64,000 bases of DNA from Isoptericola halotolerans (GTDB taxonomy: Bacteria; Actinomycetota; Actinomycetes; Actinomycetales; Cellulomonadaceae), in assembly GCF_013149785.1 (NCBI RefSeq), contig NZ_JABEZU010000001.1, positions 310,001 through 374,000 on the forward strand, in the 5' to 3' direction. Of the stretch, positions 25,934 to 33,736 are shown piece by piece; the first letter of the stretch is position 1; each line of letters begins with the position of its first letter. The notes below the pieces were generated by a model. It did not search any database. It was not told the DNA's origin and worked only from the letters and a program-made list of their open reading frames with translations. The position numbers and the translations under genes are program-made.

Positions 25934-26763
25934 GTGCTCAGACCCAGACGACCGGAACCGCCAGGCGGGAGGAACCCCGCATCGTCGTGCGCACGGGGCC
26001 CGGCAAGTTCGTCACCGACACCCGCGCGGTGTTCACCCGCGAGATCCTGCTGACGCTGCGCGACCCCTTCACGCTGATCTTCTCGCTGCTGCAGCCGCTG
26101 GTGTTCCTCGGGTTGTTCGCCCCGCTGCTCACCGGGACGTTCGCCGACACCGGGATGACCACGGCACAGACGCTGCAGTGGTTCGTGCCGGGCGTGATCG
26201 TCATGATCTCGCTGTTCGGCACCTCCATGACCGGTTCGAACCTGCTGTACGAGCTGATGACGGGCTCCTACGAACGGGTGCTGGCGACCCCGCTCGACCG
26301 CTCGGCGATCCTCGTCGGGCGCGCTCTCAAGGAGTTCGCCCCGCTGGTGGTGCAGGGCCTGCTCATCGCGGTGCTGTGCCTGCCGTTCGGGTTCCGCTTC
26401 AACCCGCTGCACGCCGTGGCCGCGTTGGCGCTGCTGGGGATCTTCGGCATCGGCGTCGGGGCGCTGTCGTACGCGCTGGGCCTGGCCGCCAAGAACCGCG
26501 AGTGGCTGTTCTGGGGGGTGCAGCAGGCGCTGATCTTCCCGCTGCTCATCCTGTCCGGCATGATGCTGCCGCTCGAGACCGGCCCCGGCTGGATGCAGGT
26601 CGCCGCGCGGTTCAACCCGCTGACCTACATCGTGGACGCGGAGCGGGCGCTGTTCGCCGGCGACGTCACCGACCCCGTGGTGCTCTGGGGCCTGGTGGCT
26701 GCCGTCGTGACGTGCGCGGGCGGGCTGCTGGTCGGCGTCCGCACCACCCGTCGCCACACCTGA
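25930..26763 (+). CDS. ABC-2 type transporter permease (DrrB-like)
   Basis: A 277-residue membrane protein with six transmembrane helices and an ABC-2 signature region (LPLETGPGWMQVAARFNPLT). It begins inside the stop of the ATPase gene and is the membrane half of the exporter. DrrB-type proteins work as dimers with two DrrA subunits. The substrate is unknown. A long hairpin follows the stop. Confidence 0.93.
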   Translation: MSAQTQTTGTARREEPRIVVRTGPGKFVTDTRAVFTREILLTLRDPFTLIFSLLQPLVFLGLFAPLLTGTFADTGMTTAQTLQWFVPGVIVMISLFGTSMTGSNLLYELMTGSYERVLATPLDRSAILVGRALKEFAPLVVQGLLIAVLCLPFGFRFNPLHAVAALALLGIFGIGVGALSYALGLAAKNREWLFWGVQQALIFPLLILSGMMLPLETGPGWMQVAARFNPLTYIVDAERALFAGDVTDPVVLWGLVAAVVTCAGGLLVGVRTTRRHT

Positions 26764-26791
26764 CCTGACCCGACCCCACCCGACCCCCGCT

Positions 26792-26871
26792 GAGCGCTGT
26801 GGGCGGGAAATCTGGCCCTTTTTGCACTTGATGCACCTTTTCCGGACCCAGATTTCCCGCCCACAACGCTC
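26792..26871. repeat. long intergenic hairpin element B
   Basis: TGTGGGCGGGAAATCTGG (26798-26815) is exactly inverted at 26848-26865, and the arms continue as GAGCG/CGCTC with one mismatch each side. The loop holds a T5 run and TGCA-CTTGA-TGCA. It sits between convergent genes (exporter and aldo/keto reductase) and may be a bidirectional terminator. Its sequence is unrelated to hairpins A and C. Confidence 0.75.
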
Positions 26872-26886
26872 GGCAGGGGGCGGAGC

Positions 26887-27729
26887 TCAGCGGCCGGTGT
26901 TGTTCATCTCGTCCGGGTGCGAGCCGGTGCGCTCGCCGCGGTCCAGCGCCGTGATGTCCGCGACGTCAGCCTCGGAGAGCTCGACGTCGAAGATCCGGAA
27001 GTTCTCCTCGATGCGGGCGGGCGTCACGGACTTGGGGAAGACGACGTCACCGCGCTGCACGTGCCAGCGCAGCACCACCTGGGCGGGCGTCTTGCCGACG
27101 TTCTCGGCGATGCGCATGATCGTGGGGTCCTCCAGGAGGCGCCCGCGGCCCAGCGGCGACCACGCCTCGGTGACGATGCCGTGCTCGGCGTTCACCGCTC
27201 GGACGTCCTCGTTGCCCAGCCACGGGTGGACCTCGATCTGGTTGACGGCCGGCACCACCGTCGTGGAGTCCATCAGGCGCCGCAGGTGGTTCGGCTGGAA
27301 GTTCGACACCCCGATCGCCCGGGCACGACCGGACCGGTAGATCTCCTCCAGGGCGCCCCACGCCTCGACGTACTTGTCCACAGCCGGGAGCGGCCAGTGG
27401 ATCAGGAACAGGTCGACGTGCTCCAGCCCCAGCTCCTCCAACGACTGGTCGAAGGCCGCCAGGGCGTCGTCGTGCGCGTGGAAGGCGTTGTTGAGCTTGG
27501 TCGTGACGAACAGGTCGTCGCGGGCCAGGCCGGAGGCGGCCAGCGCCTCGCCCACCCCGCGCTCGTTGCGGTACATCTGCGCGGTGTCGATGTGCCGGTA
27601 GCCGACCTCCAGGGCGGTCGTGACGACGTCGCGCGTCTGCTCCGGCGGGATCTTGAAGGTCCCGAACCCGAGCTGCGGGATCGCGACGCCGTTGTTGAGA
27701 GGAACGGTGGGGATCGGCTCGTTGCTCAT
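26887..27729 (-). CDS. aldo/keto reductase (2,5-diketo-gluconate reductase-like)
   Basis: A 280-residue NADPH-dependent reductase from ATG 27729. The catalytic tetrad is complete: Asp48 and Tyr53 (HIDTAQMYRNE), Lys78 (FVTTKL) and His111 (FLIHWP). Cofactor residues appear as FPKSVTPARIEEN. AKR5-type enzymes reduce aldehydes and keto-sugars; the physiological substrate is not evident. A diverged, frameshifted fragment of the 3' end of this gene is found at 32055-32183. Confidence 0.93.
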   Translation of the reverse strand: MSNEPIPTVPLNNGVAIPQLGFGTFKIPPEQTRDVVTTALEVGYRHIDTAQMYRNERGVGEALAASGLARDDLFVTTKLNNAFHAHDDALAAFDQSLEELGLEHVDLFLIHWPLPAVDKYVEAWGALEEIYRSGRARAIGVSNFQPNHLRRLMDSTTVVPAVNQIEVHPWLGNEDVRAVNAEHGIVTEAWSPLGRGRLLEDPTIMRIAENVGKTPAQVVLRWHVQRGDVVFPKSVTPARIEENFRIFDVELSEADVADITALDRGERTGSHPDEMNNTGR

Positions 27730-27844
27730 CGGCCCATCCTGCGCACATCGGGCGTCCGGACGCGAGTGACGAACGTCGGCGCGCCCCGCCCTGTCCTCCG
27801 TGCACCGGTCGGGGGCACAATGGAAGGACACCGGGAGGTGCCTG

Positions 27845-28066
27845 ATGGTCACGAGGGACGAGGCGCGAACAGCCAAGAGCGCGCTGCGCCACACGCTCGA
27901 GCACGTCGACGGCGTGTGCGGCGTCGGGCTCACGCAGCGCGGCGACGACCACGACTGGGTGCTGCAGGTCAACGTGCAGAGCGTGAGCGCGCGCAAGGAC
28001 GTGCCGCCCGACGTCGACGGCGTTCCCGTGCGGGTCCACGTGGTCGGAGCCGTCGAGGCGCTGTAG
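27845..28066 (+). CDS. small conserved-looking protein (73 aa)
   Basis: ATG 27845 is preceded by a strong GGAGGT. The protein has an amphipathic start (TAKSALRHTLEHVDGVCGVG) and ends in PPDVDGVPVRVHVVG, a pattern seen in the small N-terminal modules of some trypsin-like bacterial peptidases. No enzyme domain follows, so it is a free-standing module of unknown role. Two blocks of this gene recur at 32183-32288 with the 108 bp between them missing. Confidence 0.75.
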   Translation: MVTRDEARTAKSALRHTLEHVDGVCGVGLTQRGDDHDWVLQVNVQSVSARKDVPPDVDGVPVRVHVVGAVEAL

Positions 28067-28079
28067 CCGCCCGGCCGGC

Positions 28080-28433
28080 TCAGGCCTCCGCGTCGACGCC
28101 GTGATCCTCCCGGAAGGCGTCCACGATGCGCTCGGTGCCGCCACCCACGTGCAGGAACTGGTCGTCGAGCACCCGGGCGAGCTCGTCGAGCGCATCCTCG
28201 AGGACGCTGCCCATCCGACGGACGCGCCGGCGGGTCAGCGCCGGGTAGACCTGCAGCACCCAGGACACCGCAGCCGTGAGCAGCGCGAAGCCGAGGAGGC
28301 CCTCGACCGGCGCGGCGATCCGCAGCCACGGCGTCAGCGGGGTGATGTCGCCGTAGCCCACCGTCGTGAGGGAGACCAGCGAGAGGTAGAGCGCGTCGAC
28401 CACGGCGCCCAGGCCCGTCAGTGTCCAGCTCAC
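28080..28433 (-). pseudogene. N-terminally truncated potassium channel
   Basis: A 117-residue frame from GTG 28433 encodes the pore loop with the K+ selectivity filter TTVGYGD, the following transmembrane helix (EGLLGFALLTAAVSWVLQ) and a soluble tail. Related channels have two or more helices before the pore, about 150 further residues. Here an in-frame TAG lies 9 bp beyond the GTG start, and no transmembrane-like sequence is seen in other frames upstream. The start has no ribosome-binding site. Most likely a decayed remnant, although a very short expressed protein cannot be excluded. Confidence 0.65.
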
Positions 28434-28645
28434 CCTCGGACGCTAGGCGTGCGGGCGGTCGCAGGCACGCCGGAGCCGCGCCGCGAGGCCGGGTGCCCTC
28501 GCCGCAGCTCATCCCTGGACCGGTCGGTCGCCCGGCAGCCCGGGACAGCCACCCCTGGTGCCCGGGACACCTCCCGCCGGATCGTCCTTCCCTAGCGACC
28601 AGTCCGCGGCAACCCGCTGCGGCCGCACCAGGAAGGACCGTTCCC

Positions 28646-29341
28646 GTGCACCCCAGCACCCCCACCACCGCACCGTCCACCGCAGCCACGACGTCGCGCC
28701 GCACCGCACGTCCGTCCCGCCGGGCCTGGGCATGGACCGGCGTCGCCGCCGGCGTCCTCGGCATCGTGTCGATCCAGGCCTCGATGGCGCTCAGCGCCAA
28801 CTGGGAGGCCGTCGCCGGCGACGCCGAGGCGGTGGTCACCGACCTCGGTGGCCGCACCGGCACGCTGCTGCTCTTCCACACGACGACGATCGTCTGCGCC
28901 CTGCTGCTGCTCGTCTTCGCCGCGGGCCTCCGGCGACGCCTCGACGCCCAGGCGCCCGCCGGCTCGCTGCTGCCCACCGTCGCGGCATGGGGCCTGGTCC
29001 TGACCTCGGTCGCCGGTCTGCTCGGCTCCGGGCTCGACACCCAGTTCATGTTCGCGGTCACCGAGCCGAGCACGATGGTGGTCGAGTCCGGGGCGTTCTA
29101 CAGCGACTGGGTCGCCACGATCCCGTGGCTCTGGGTCGGGGCCGGGCTCGCGGGCGTCTCGCTCGGCCTCGCCGCCCTGCGGCACGGGGCGGCCCCCCGA
29201 TGGATCGGCGTCGTCGGGCTCGCGCTCGGTGGCATCGCGCTCCTGGCCGGAGTCTCGCCCTTCCAGTACCTCGCCGGCTTCGTCGCCCCGGTGTGGTTGC
29301 TCGTCACCGCGCTCGGGTTCGCTCTCGGGGACCGGCGCTGA
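28646..29341 (+). CDS. hypothetical membrane protein with six hydrophobic segments
   Basis: A 231-residue protein from GTG 28646 with AGGAAGGA upstream. After a Thr/Ser/Arg-rich start it shows about six hydrophobic helices (for example GVAAGVLGIVSIQASMAL and LLFHTTTIVCALLLLVFAAG). It resembles DUF4386-like or other small actinobacterial membrane proteins but I do not recognise a defined family. It lies 65 bp before a sensor kinase on the same strand and may be transcribed with it. Confidence 0.75.
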   Translation: MHPSTPTTAPSTAATTSRRTARPSRRAWAWTGVAAGVLGIVSIQASMALSANWEAVAGDAEAVVTDLGGRTGTLLLFHTTTIVCALLLLVFAAGLRRRLDAQAPAGSLLPTVAAWGLVLTSVAGLLGSGLDTQFMFAVTEPSTMVVESGAFYSDWVATIPWLWVGAGLAGVSLGLAALRHGAAPRWIGVVGLALGGIALLAGVSPFQYLAGFVAPVWLLVTALGFALGDRR

Positions 29342-29406
29342 ACGCACCGGGTGAGGTTCTGCCGAGGACCTGGCCGGAGGCTCGGCCGCGGACCTACCGT
29401 GAGTCC

Positions 29407-31389
29407 GTGGCCGAGCCCCGGCCCGGCCGCGCCGGGATGCCCCGCACCGCGTGGGTGGTCGGCGCCCTCGCGTGGCTGCTCGGCCTGTCCGGGCTCGTGC
29501 TGCAGCTCGCCTCCGGTGTCACCGTGCTGCTCGGGGACCTGCTCTTCGTCGTCGTCGACGCCTCCGTCGCGCTCGTCTACGGGACGGTCGCCGCCGTGGT
29601 CCTGGCCCGTCGGCCGCACGTCGTCGGCTGGCTGACGGCGCTCGCGGCACTCGGCGGCGGGATCGCCGCGCTCGGTGGCGGGTGGCGCAGCTACGCGTCC
29701 ACGCATCCCGCGCTGCCGCCCCTCGAGCGGCTCGCCGACGCCTACGGCTGGGCGTGGGTCCCGGGCACGGTCGGGCTGTTCGTCGTCCTGCCGTGGTTCG
29801 TCCGATCAGGCCGACCCGGGCCGGCCGGCATGCTCGGCGCGGCGGGAGGCGTCACCTCGATCGTCGCGTTCCTCCTGGTCGGCTCGGACCCTCGCCCTGC
29901 GATCGTCGGCGTGGTGGTCATGGGACTCGTCACGGCGGGTGCGACCGCGTGGCGCTGGCGGCGCGGGCCGGTCTCCGACCGGCGCGGACTCGGTCTCCTC
30001 GCGCTCGGCACCGCCCTCATGGCGCTGTCCTTCCTCCCGCTGCTGGTGACGTGGGCCTCGCCCCAGGTGACCTATGCGCTGCCGCTCACCCACCTGGCGT
30101 GCCAGGCGCTGTTCCCCGCTGCGATCCTCGTGTGCATCCTGCGCAACCGGCTGTGGGGCATCGACCTCGTGCTGTCGCGGGCGACGGTCGCCGCGATGCT
30201 CGCGGTCGGCCTCGCAGTCGTGTACGGCACCGTCGTCGTGGTCGCTGCGACGATCGTCGACGGGCCGGCGGTCCAGGTCGTCGCCGCGGTCGGTGTGGCG
30301 GTCGCCGTCCAGCCCTTGCACTCCTGGCTGCGGAGCCGGGTCCGCACGCTCGTCTACGGGGACGCCGACGATGCCGGGCACGCGGCGCTCAGTGTCGGCC
30401 GCCGCCTCGCGGCGACGGCGGAGGCGACAGACCTGGTGAGCACGCTCGGAGCCGGGGTGCGCGAGGCGTTGCGCCTCGAGTCGGTGACGATCGAGTGGCC
30501 CGCAGGGCAGTCCACCGTCGGTCCGCAGCCCGACGCCGCGTCCGCCGAGACGGTGCTCGACGTCGAGCACGGCGGGCGCCTGCTGGGCCGGGTGCGCGCC
30601 CGGCCGCGTGCGGGCGAACGGCTCGACCGACGCACCCGGGAGGCGTTCGACCAGATCCTGCCCGTCGTGGGCGCAGGCCTCGCGCTCGCCCAGGCCACGC
30701 GTGAGCTCGAGGACGCCCGGGACGCGACCACGCGGGCCCGGCTGGCCGAGCGGCGGGTGATCCGCCGGGAGCTCCACGACGGGATCGGCCCGTGGCTCAA
30801 CGGCCTCCGCCTCGGTCTCCAGGGTGCTCGCAACACGGTCGAGGTCGACCCGCAGGCCGCTGCCGAGGTCCTCGACGTGCTCGGTGCGGAGGTCCGCCGT
30901 CGGGTGGAGGATGTCCGCATGCTCTCCCGCAGCCTGCTGCCGCCGTCGCTGGACGACCTCGGCCTGGAGGCTGCGCTCGGTGAGCTGGCGGGCCGGCAGG
31001 CGGTCGCCGGGTTCGTCGTCGACCTGCGGTGCGAGCCGTGCACCGGGCTCGACCCCCGTGTCGCCGCCGCCGCGTACGGGATCGCGAGCGAGGCCGTGGT
31101 CAACGCGGCACGACACTCCGGCGCGGACGAGTGCCGGCTCACCGTCGAGGTGACCGCCGACACCCTCGTCGTGACGTGCGAGGACGCCGGACGTGGCATC
31201 CGGGCAGAGGCACGGCCCGGTGTCGGGTCCCGGTCGATGCGTGAGCGTGCCGAGGAGCTCGGTGGCCGGCTCGTGGTCGAGCCGCTCGACCACACCGCCG
31301 AAGACCCGGGAACACGGGTCCGCGTCGAGCTGCCGCTCGAGCCCGGCCGGGGGGCCGGCGTCGGCGGGACGATCGAGGGGGTGCGATGA
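29407..31389 (+). CDS. sensor histidine kinase (NarL/LiaS type)
   Basis: A 660-residue membrane sensor; GTG 29407 is the longest sensible start, ATG 29437 an alternative. The N-terminal ~300 residues contain about eight transmembrane helices, followed by a GAF-like region. The HisKA_3 dimerisation box has the phosphorylated His457 in RRELHDG. The ATPase domain shows SEAVVNAARHSGA (N box) and CEDAGRGI (G1). It overlaps the response regulator by ATGA, forming a two-component system. The signal is unknown. Confidence 0.92.
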   Translation: MAEPRPGRAGMPRTAWVVGALAWLLGLSGLVLQLASGVTVLLGDLLFVVVDASVALVYGTVAAVVLARRPHVVGWLTALAALGGGIAALGGGWRSYASTHPALPPLERLADAYGWAWVPGTVGLFVVLPWFVRSGRPGPAGMLGAAGGVTSIVAFLLVGSDPRPAIVGVVVMGLVTAGATAWRWRRGPVSDRRGLGLLALGTALMALSFLPLLVTWASPQVTYALPLTHLACQALFPAAILVCILRNRLWGIDLVLSRATVAAMLAVGLAVVYGTVVVVAATIVDGPAVQVVAAVGVAVAVQPLHSWLRSRVRTLVYGDADDAGHAALSVGRRLAATAEATDLVSTLGAGVREALRLESVTIEWPAGQSTVGPQPDAASAETVLDVEHGGRLLGRVRARPRAGERLDRRTREAFDQILPVVGAGLALAQATRELEDARDATTRARLAERRVIRRELHDGIGPWLNGLRLGLQGARNTVEVDPQAAAEVLDVLGAEVRRRVEDVRMLSRSLLPPSLDDLGLEAALGELAGRQAVAGFVVDLRCEPCTGLDPRVAAAAYGIASEAVVNAARHSGADECRLTVEVTADTLVVTCEDAGRGIRAEARPGVGSRSMRERAEELGGRLVVEPLDHTAEDPGTRVRVELPLEPGRGAGVGGTIEGVR

Positions 31390-32051
31390 GCCCGCCCGTG
31401 CACGTCGCTGTCGTCGACGATCACCCGGTCTTCCGGCTGGGCATGGTCGCGCTGCTCGACTCGCTCGCCGGGATCGAGGTCGTCGGGCAGGCCGCGTCCG
31501 CCGCCGAGGCACGGGGACTCCTCGGGCTCGGGTCGGGCGACGGCTCGAGCGTCGACGTCGTGCTCATGGACGTCGACCTCGGGGACGGGTCCGGCGTCGA
31601 GGTCACCCGTGACCTCGTCCGGGCACGGCCGGACGTCCGCGTTCTCGTGGTGACGATGCACGAGACCGACGACGCCGTGGTGTCCGCCGTGCGGGCCGGG
31701 GCGCGCGGCTATCTCGTGAAGTCGGCGAGCCCTGCCGAGGTCGAGCGGGCGGTCCTCGCGGTGGCCGACGGCGCGATGATCCTCTCGCCGACCGTGGCGG
31801 AGCGTGCGATGGCCTACGTCGTCGGCGGTGGTGCGGCCGTGCGCATGCCGTTCCCCCAGCTGACGGCTCGTGAGCGCGAGGTGCTGGATCTCGTCGCCGC
31901 CGGCCTGGACAACAGCGCGATCGCCCACCGGCTGTCGCTGAGCCCCAAGACGGTGCGCAACACGGTCTCCGCCGTGCTCACCAAGCTCGCGGTGCGCGAC
32001 CGGGCCGCGGCGATCGTCCGTGCGCGAGAGGAGGGGCTCGGGACGGCGTGA
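31386..32051 (+). CDS. LuxR-family response regulator
   Basis: A 221-residue NarL-type regulator whose ATG overlaps the kinase stop. The receiver domain has the acidic pair VVDDH and phospho-acceptor Asp62 (VLMDVDLGDG). The C-terminal LuxR helix-turn-helix reads LTAREREVLDLVAAG and LSLSPKTVRNTVS. It works with the upstream kinase; targets are unknown. The DNA right after its stop is a chimeric scar. Confidence 0.95.
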   Translation: MSPPVHVAVVDDHPVFRLGMVALLDSLAGIEVVGQAASAAEARGLLGLGSGDGSSVDVVLMDVDLGDGSGVEVTRDLVRARPDVRVLVVTMHETDDAVVSAVRAGARGYLVKSASPAEVERAVLAVADGAMILSPTVAERAMAYVVGGGAAVRMPFPQLTAREREVLDLVAAGLDNSAIAHRLSLSPKTVRNTVSAVLTKLAVRDRAAAIVRAREEGLGTA

Positions 32052-32054
32052 CCG

Positions 32055-32288
32055 GTCCGGGGGCGAGCCGGTGCGCTCGCCACGGTCCAGCGCCGTGATG
32101 TCCGCGACGTCCGCCCCGGAGCTCGACGTCGAAGATCTGGAAGCTCTCCTCGATGCGGGCGGGCGTCACCGACTGGGGGAAGACGAGGGGCGAGGCGCGA
32201 ACAGCCAAGAGCGCGCTGCGCCACACGCTCGAGCACGTCGACGGCGTCCCGGTGCGGGTCCACGTGGTCGGAGCCGTCGAGGCGCTGT
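32055..32288 (+). pseudogene. chimeric decayed copy of the 26.9-28.07 kb region
   Basis: Positions 32055-32183 match 26911-27043 (3' part of the aldo/keto reductase) with scattered substitutions and a 2-bp deletion that shifts the frame. At a short overlap (ACGAG) it joins sequence matching 27851-27915, the start of the small gene. This then jumps to 28024-28063. The jump removes 108 bp lying between two 13-bp direct repeats ACGTCGACGGCGT (27903-27915 and 28011-28023) in the intact locus, leaving one repeat. The stop codon of the small gene is lost (TAG to TCG). The fragment has no plausible function. Confidence 0.85.
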
Positions 32289-32346
32289 CGGTCCACAGAA
32301 GTCGGCCGGCCTTGATGTCCGGCAGGTGCCAACGTCTGTGGGAAGC

Positions 32347-32470
32347 GTGGACGGACAGCCCGAGGTTGTCTTCGCCGCGTCCGCGCTCAAGAGGCAGCAC
32401 GACCTCGACTACGACGAGGGCGACCTGGAGCGGATCATCCGATCCGACCTCTTCGTGACAGAGGTGGATG
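32347..32470 (+). other. coding-like fragment upstream of the HTH gene
   Basis: The frame beginning at GTG 32347 has strong G/C third positions and reads VDGQPEVVFAASALKRQ and then LERIIRSDLFVTEVD, a natural-looking charged sequence. It has no stop where the next gene begins and no ribosome-binding site. It could be the 3' end of a lost gene, or a short partner of the HTH gene. I recognise no family. Confidence 0.35.
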
Positions 32471-32989
32471 GAGGCGGTGATCGAAGTGGCGCGCACACTG
32501 GAAGAGCTGATTGCCTACGGCGAGGATCTCGCCGCGCAGTTCGAGGACGACGGCGACCGCAGGATGTTCCGCGAACCGTCGACCCGGAGCAAGTTGGCCC
32601 TCGCTGCGATGCGGCGGTCGTACGCGGAGCGGGACCTCCGCCTCGCTGTCGTGGAAGCCAAGGGCGAAGGCATGTCCTGGGACCAGATCGGCGAGACTCT
32701 CGGCGTCTCGGGTGAAGCCGTGCGCAAGCGGTACTCGAAGGCCGTGGGCGAGGAGAGGGATGCGTCCCCGAAGGAGGGCAACGTGGGCCTGCGCCCGGCC
32801 AGCGTGCGGTCAAGAGCGACGAGACCCTCGAAGGACCTGTCCGGACTCCTCCATCGCCTTGACTTCACCGAGCTCGGGCAGGTTCGCGAGGTCGTCATCA
32901 TGCTGCACCACGAGGCGCAGGGCGCGGAGACCGAGAGGTTCGAGGAGCCTGAACCGACTCCTCGGGGGCGCCTGACTGGATCACCCTGA
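32468..32989 (+). CDS. helix-turn-helix protein of unknown role (173 aa)
   Basis: ATG 32468 with AGAGG upstream (GTG 32477 is an alternative). The N-terminal ~65 residues are helical and charged (RTLEELIAYGEDLAAQFEDD). A sigma-like or antitoxin-like helix-turn-helix follows at residues ~75-95 (GMSWDQIGETLGVSGEAVR). The C-terminal tail is poorly structured. Such short HTH proteins often occur in accessory regions. Base composition is slightly lower in G+C than its neighbours, and it lies next to a rearrangement scar, so recent arrival is plausible. No DNA target can be named. Confidence 0.7.
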   Translation: MEAVIEVARTLEELIAYGEDLAAQFEDDGDRRMFREPSTRSKLALAAMRRSYAERDLRLAVVEAKGEGMSWDQIGETLGVSGEAVRKRYSKAVGEERDASPKEGNVGLRPASVRSRATRPSKDLSGLLHRLDFTELGQVREVVIMLHHEAQGAETERFEEPEPTPRGRLTGSP

Positions 32990-33118
32990 TCTGATGGAGG
33001 CTCTGGTCTGCCCCCGGCTTCCGTGGAGCCAGCCCAGGTCGAGAGCCGCCTCACCCGAACCGTCGCAGCAGCGATCCTCGCCCGCCCAGCATGGTCGCGC
33101 CGTCGGGCGCGGAGGGTC

Positions 33119-33586
33119 TTACTCGCCGAGCGCGACAAGGACGAGGGTCGCATCGTCGACGTCGAGATACGCCGCCGTGACGAAACCGGACTCCGCGAAC
33201 CTCTCGTCCAGGGCAGGTCCGGTGAGCAGCGGGCCGTCAGGCAGGGCGGGCACGAGGGCGTCGACGACGTCCGGTGCATCAGTCGTCTCCACCGGCGAGG
33301 TCTCGGCCGCCAGGGCTTGCGCGACCGCCGGGTCGACCTGAATGACGGCGTCGATCCAGTAGGTCGTCGGGCCCGGGACCTCGCGGTCGCCCGTGGTGCC
33401 GGACGCCCACGTCGCGCCCACCGGGGTTCCGAGCGCGGAGAACCGGTCGGTGAGCGGCTCCAGGTCCGCGCGGAGCTCGCCCTGGCCGGAGGTCGGCGAG
33501 CAGGCGGCGATCGCCAGCGCGAGGGCGAGGATCACACTCGGGCCGACGGTGCGCCCGGTTCGTCCGAGTCTGGTCGCGGTGCTCAT
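33119..33586 (-). CDS. hypothetical lipoprotein
   Basis: A 155-residue secreted protein from ATG 33586 with a strong GGAGGAAC. The signal peptide ends in a lipobox (ALAIAAC), so it should be lipid-anchored outside the membrane. The mature part has no recognised domain; it contains TYWIDAVIQVDPAVAQAL and ends in a beta-rich stretch. It is divergent from the thioredoxin/NHL gene. A free-standing gene, with nothing in its neighbours to suggest a role. Confidence 0.75.
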   Translation of the reverse strand: MSTATRLGRTGRTVGPSVILALALAIAACSPTSGQGELRADLEPLTDRFSALGTPVGATWASGTTGDREVPGPTTYWIDAVIQVDPAVAQALAAETSPVETTDAPDVVDALVPALPDGPLLTGPALDERFAESGFVTAAYLDVDDATLVLVALGE

Positions 33587-33736
33587 CGTTCCTCCGGGGC
33601 GGGCGCGGCGACGACGGACCCTGCATCGTCCGTCGTCCAGGTGACCGGCCGTCCTCATGGTCCGGCATCCGGGACGCGGTGTCACTCCGGTCGGCGCCGC
33701 CGTGAAGACCCCGCGCCTCGGTCGTCACCCCACGTG

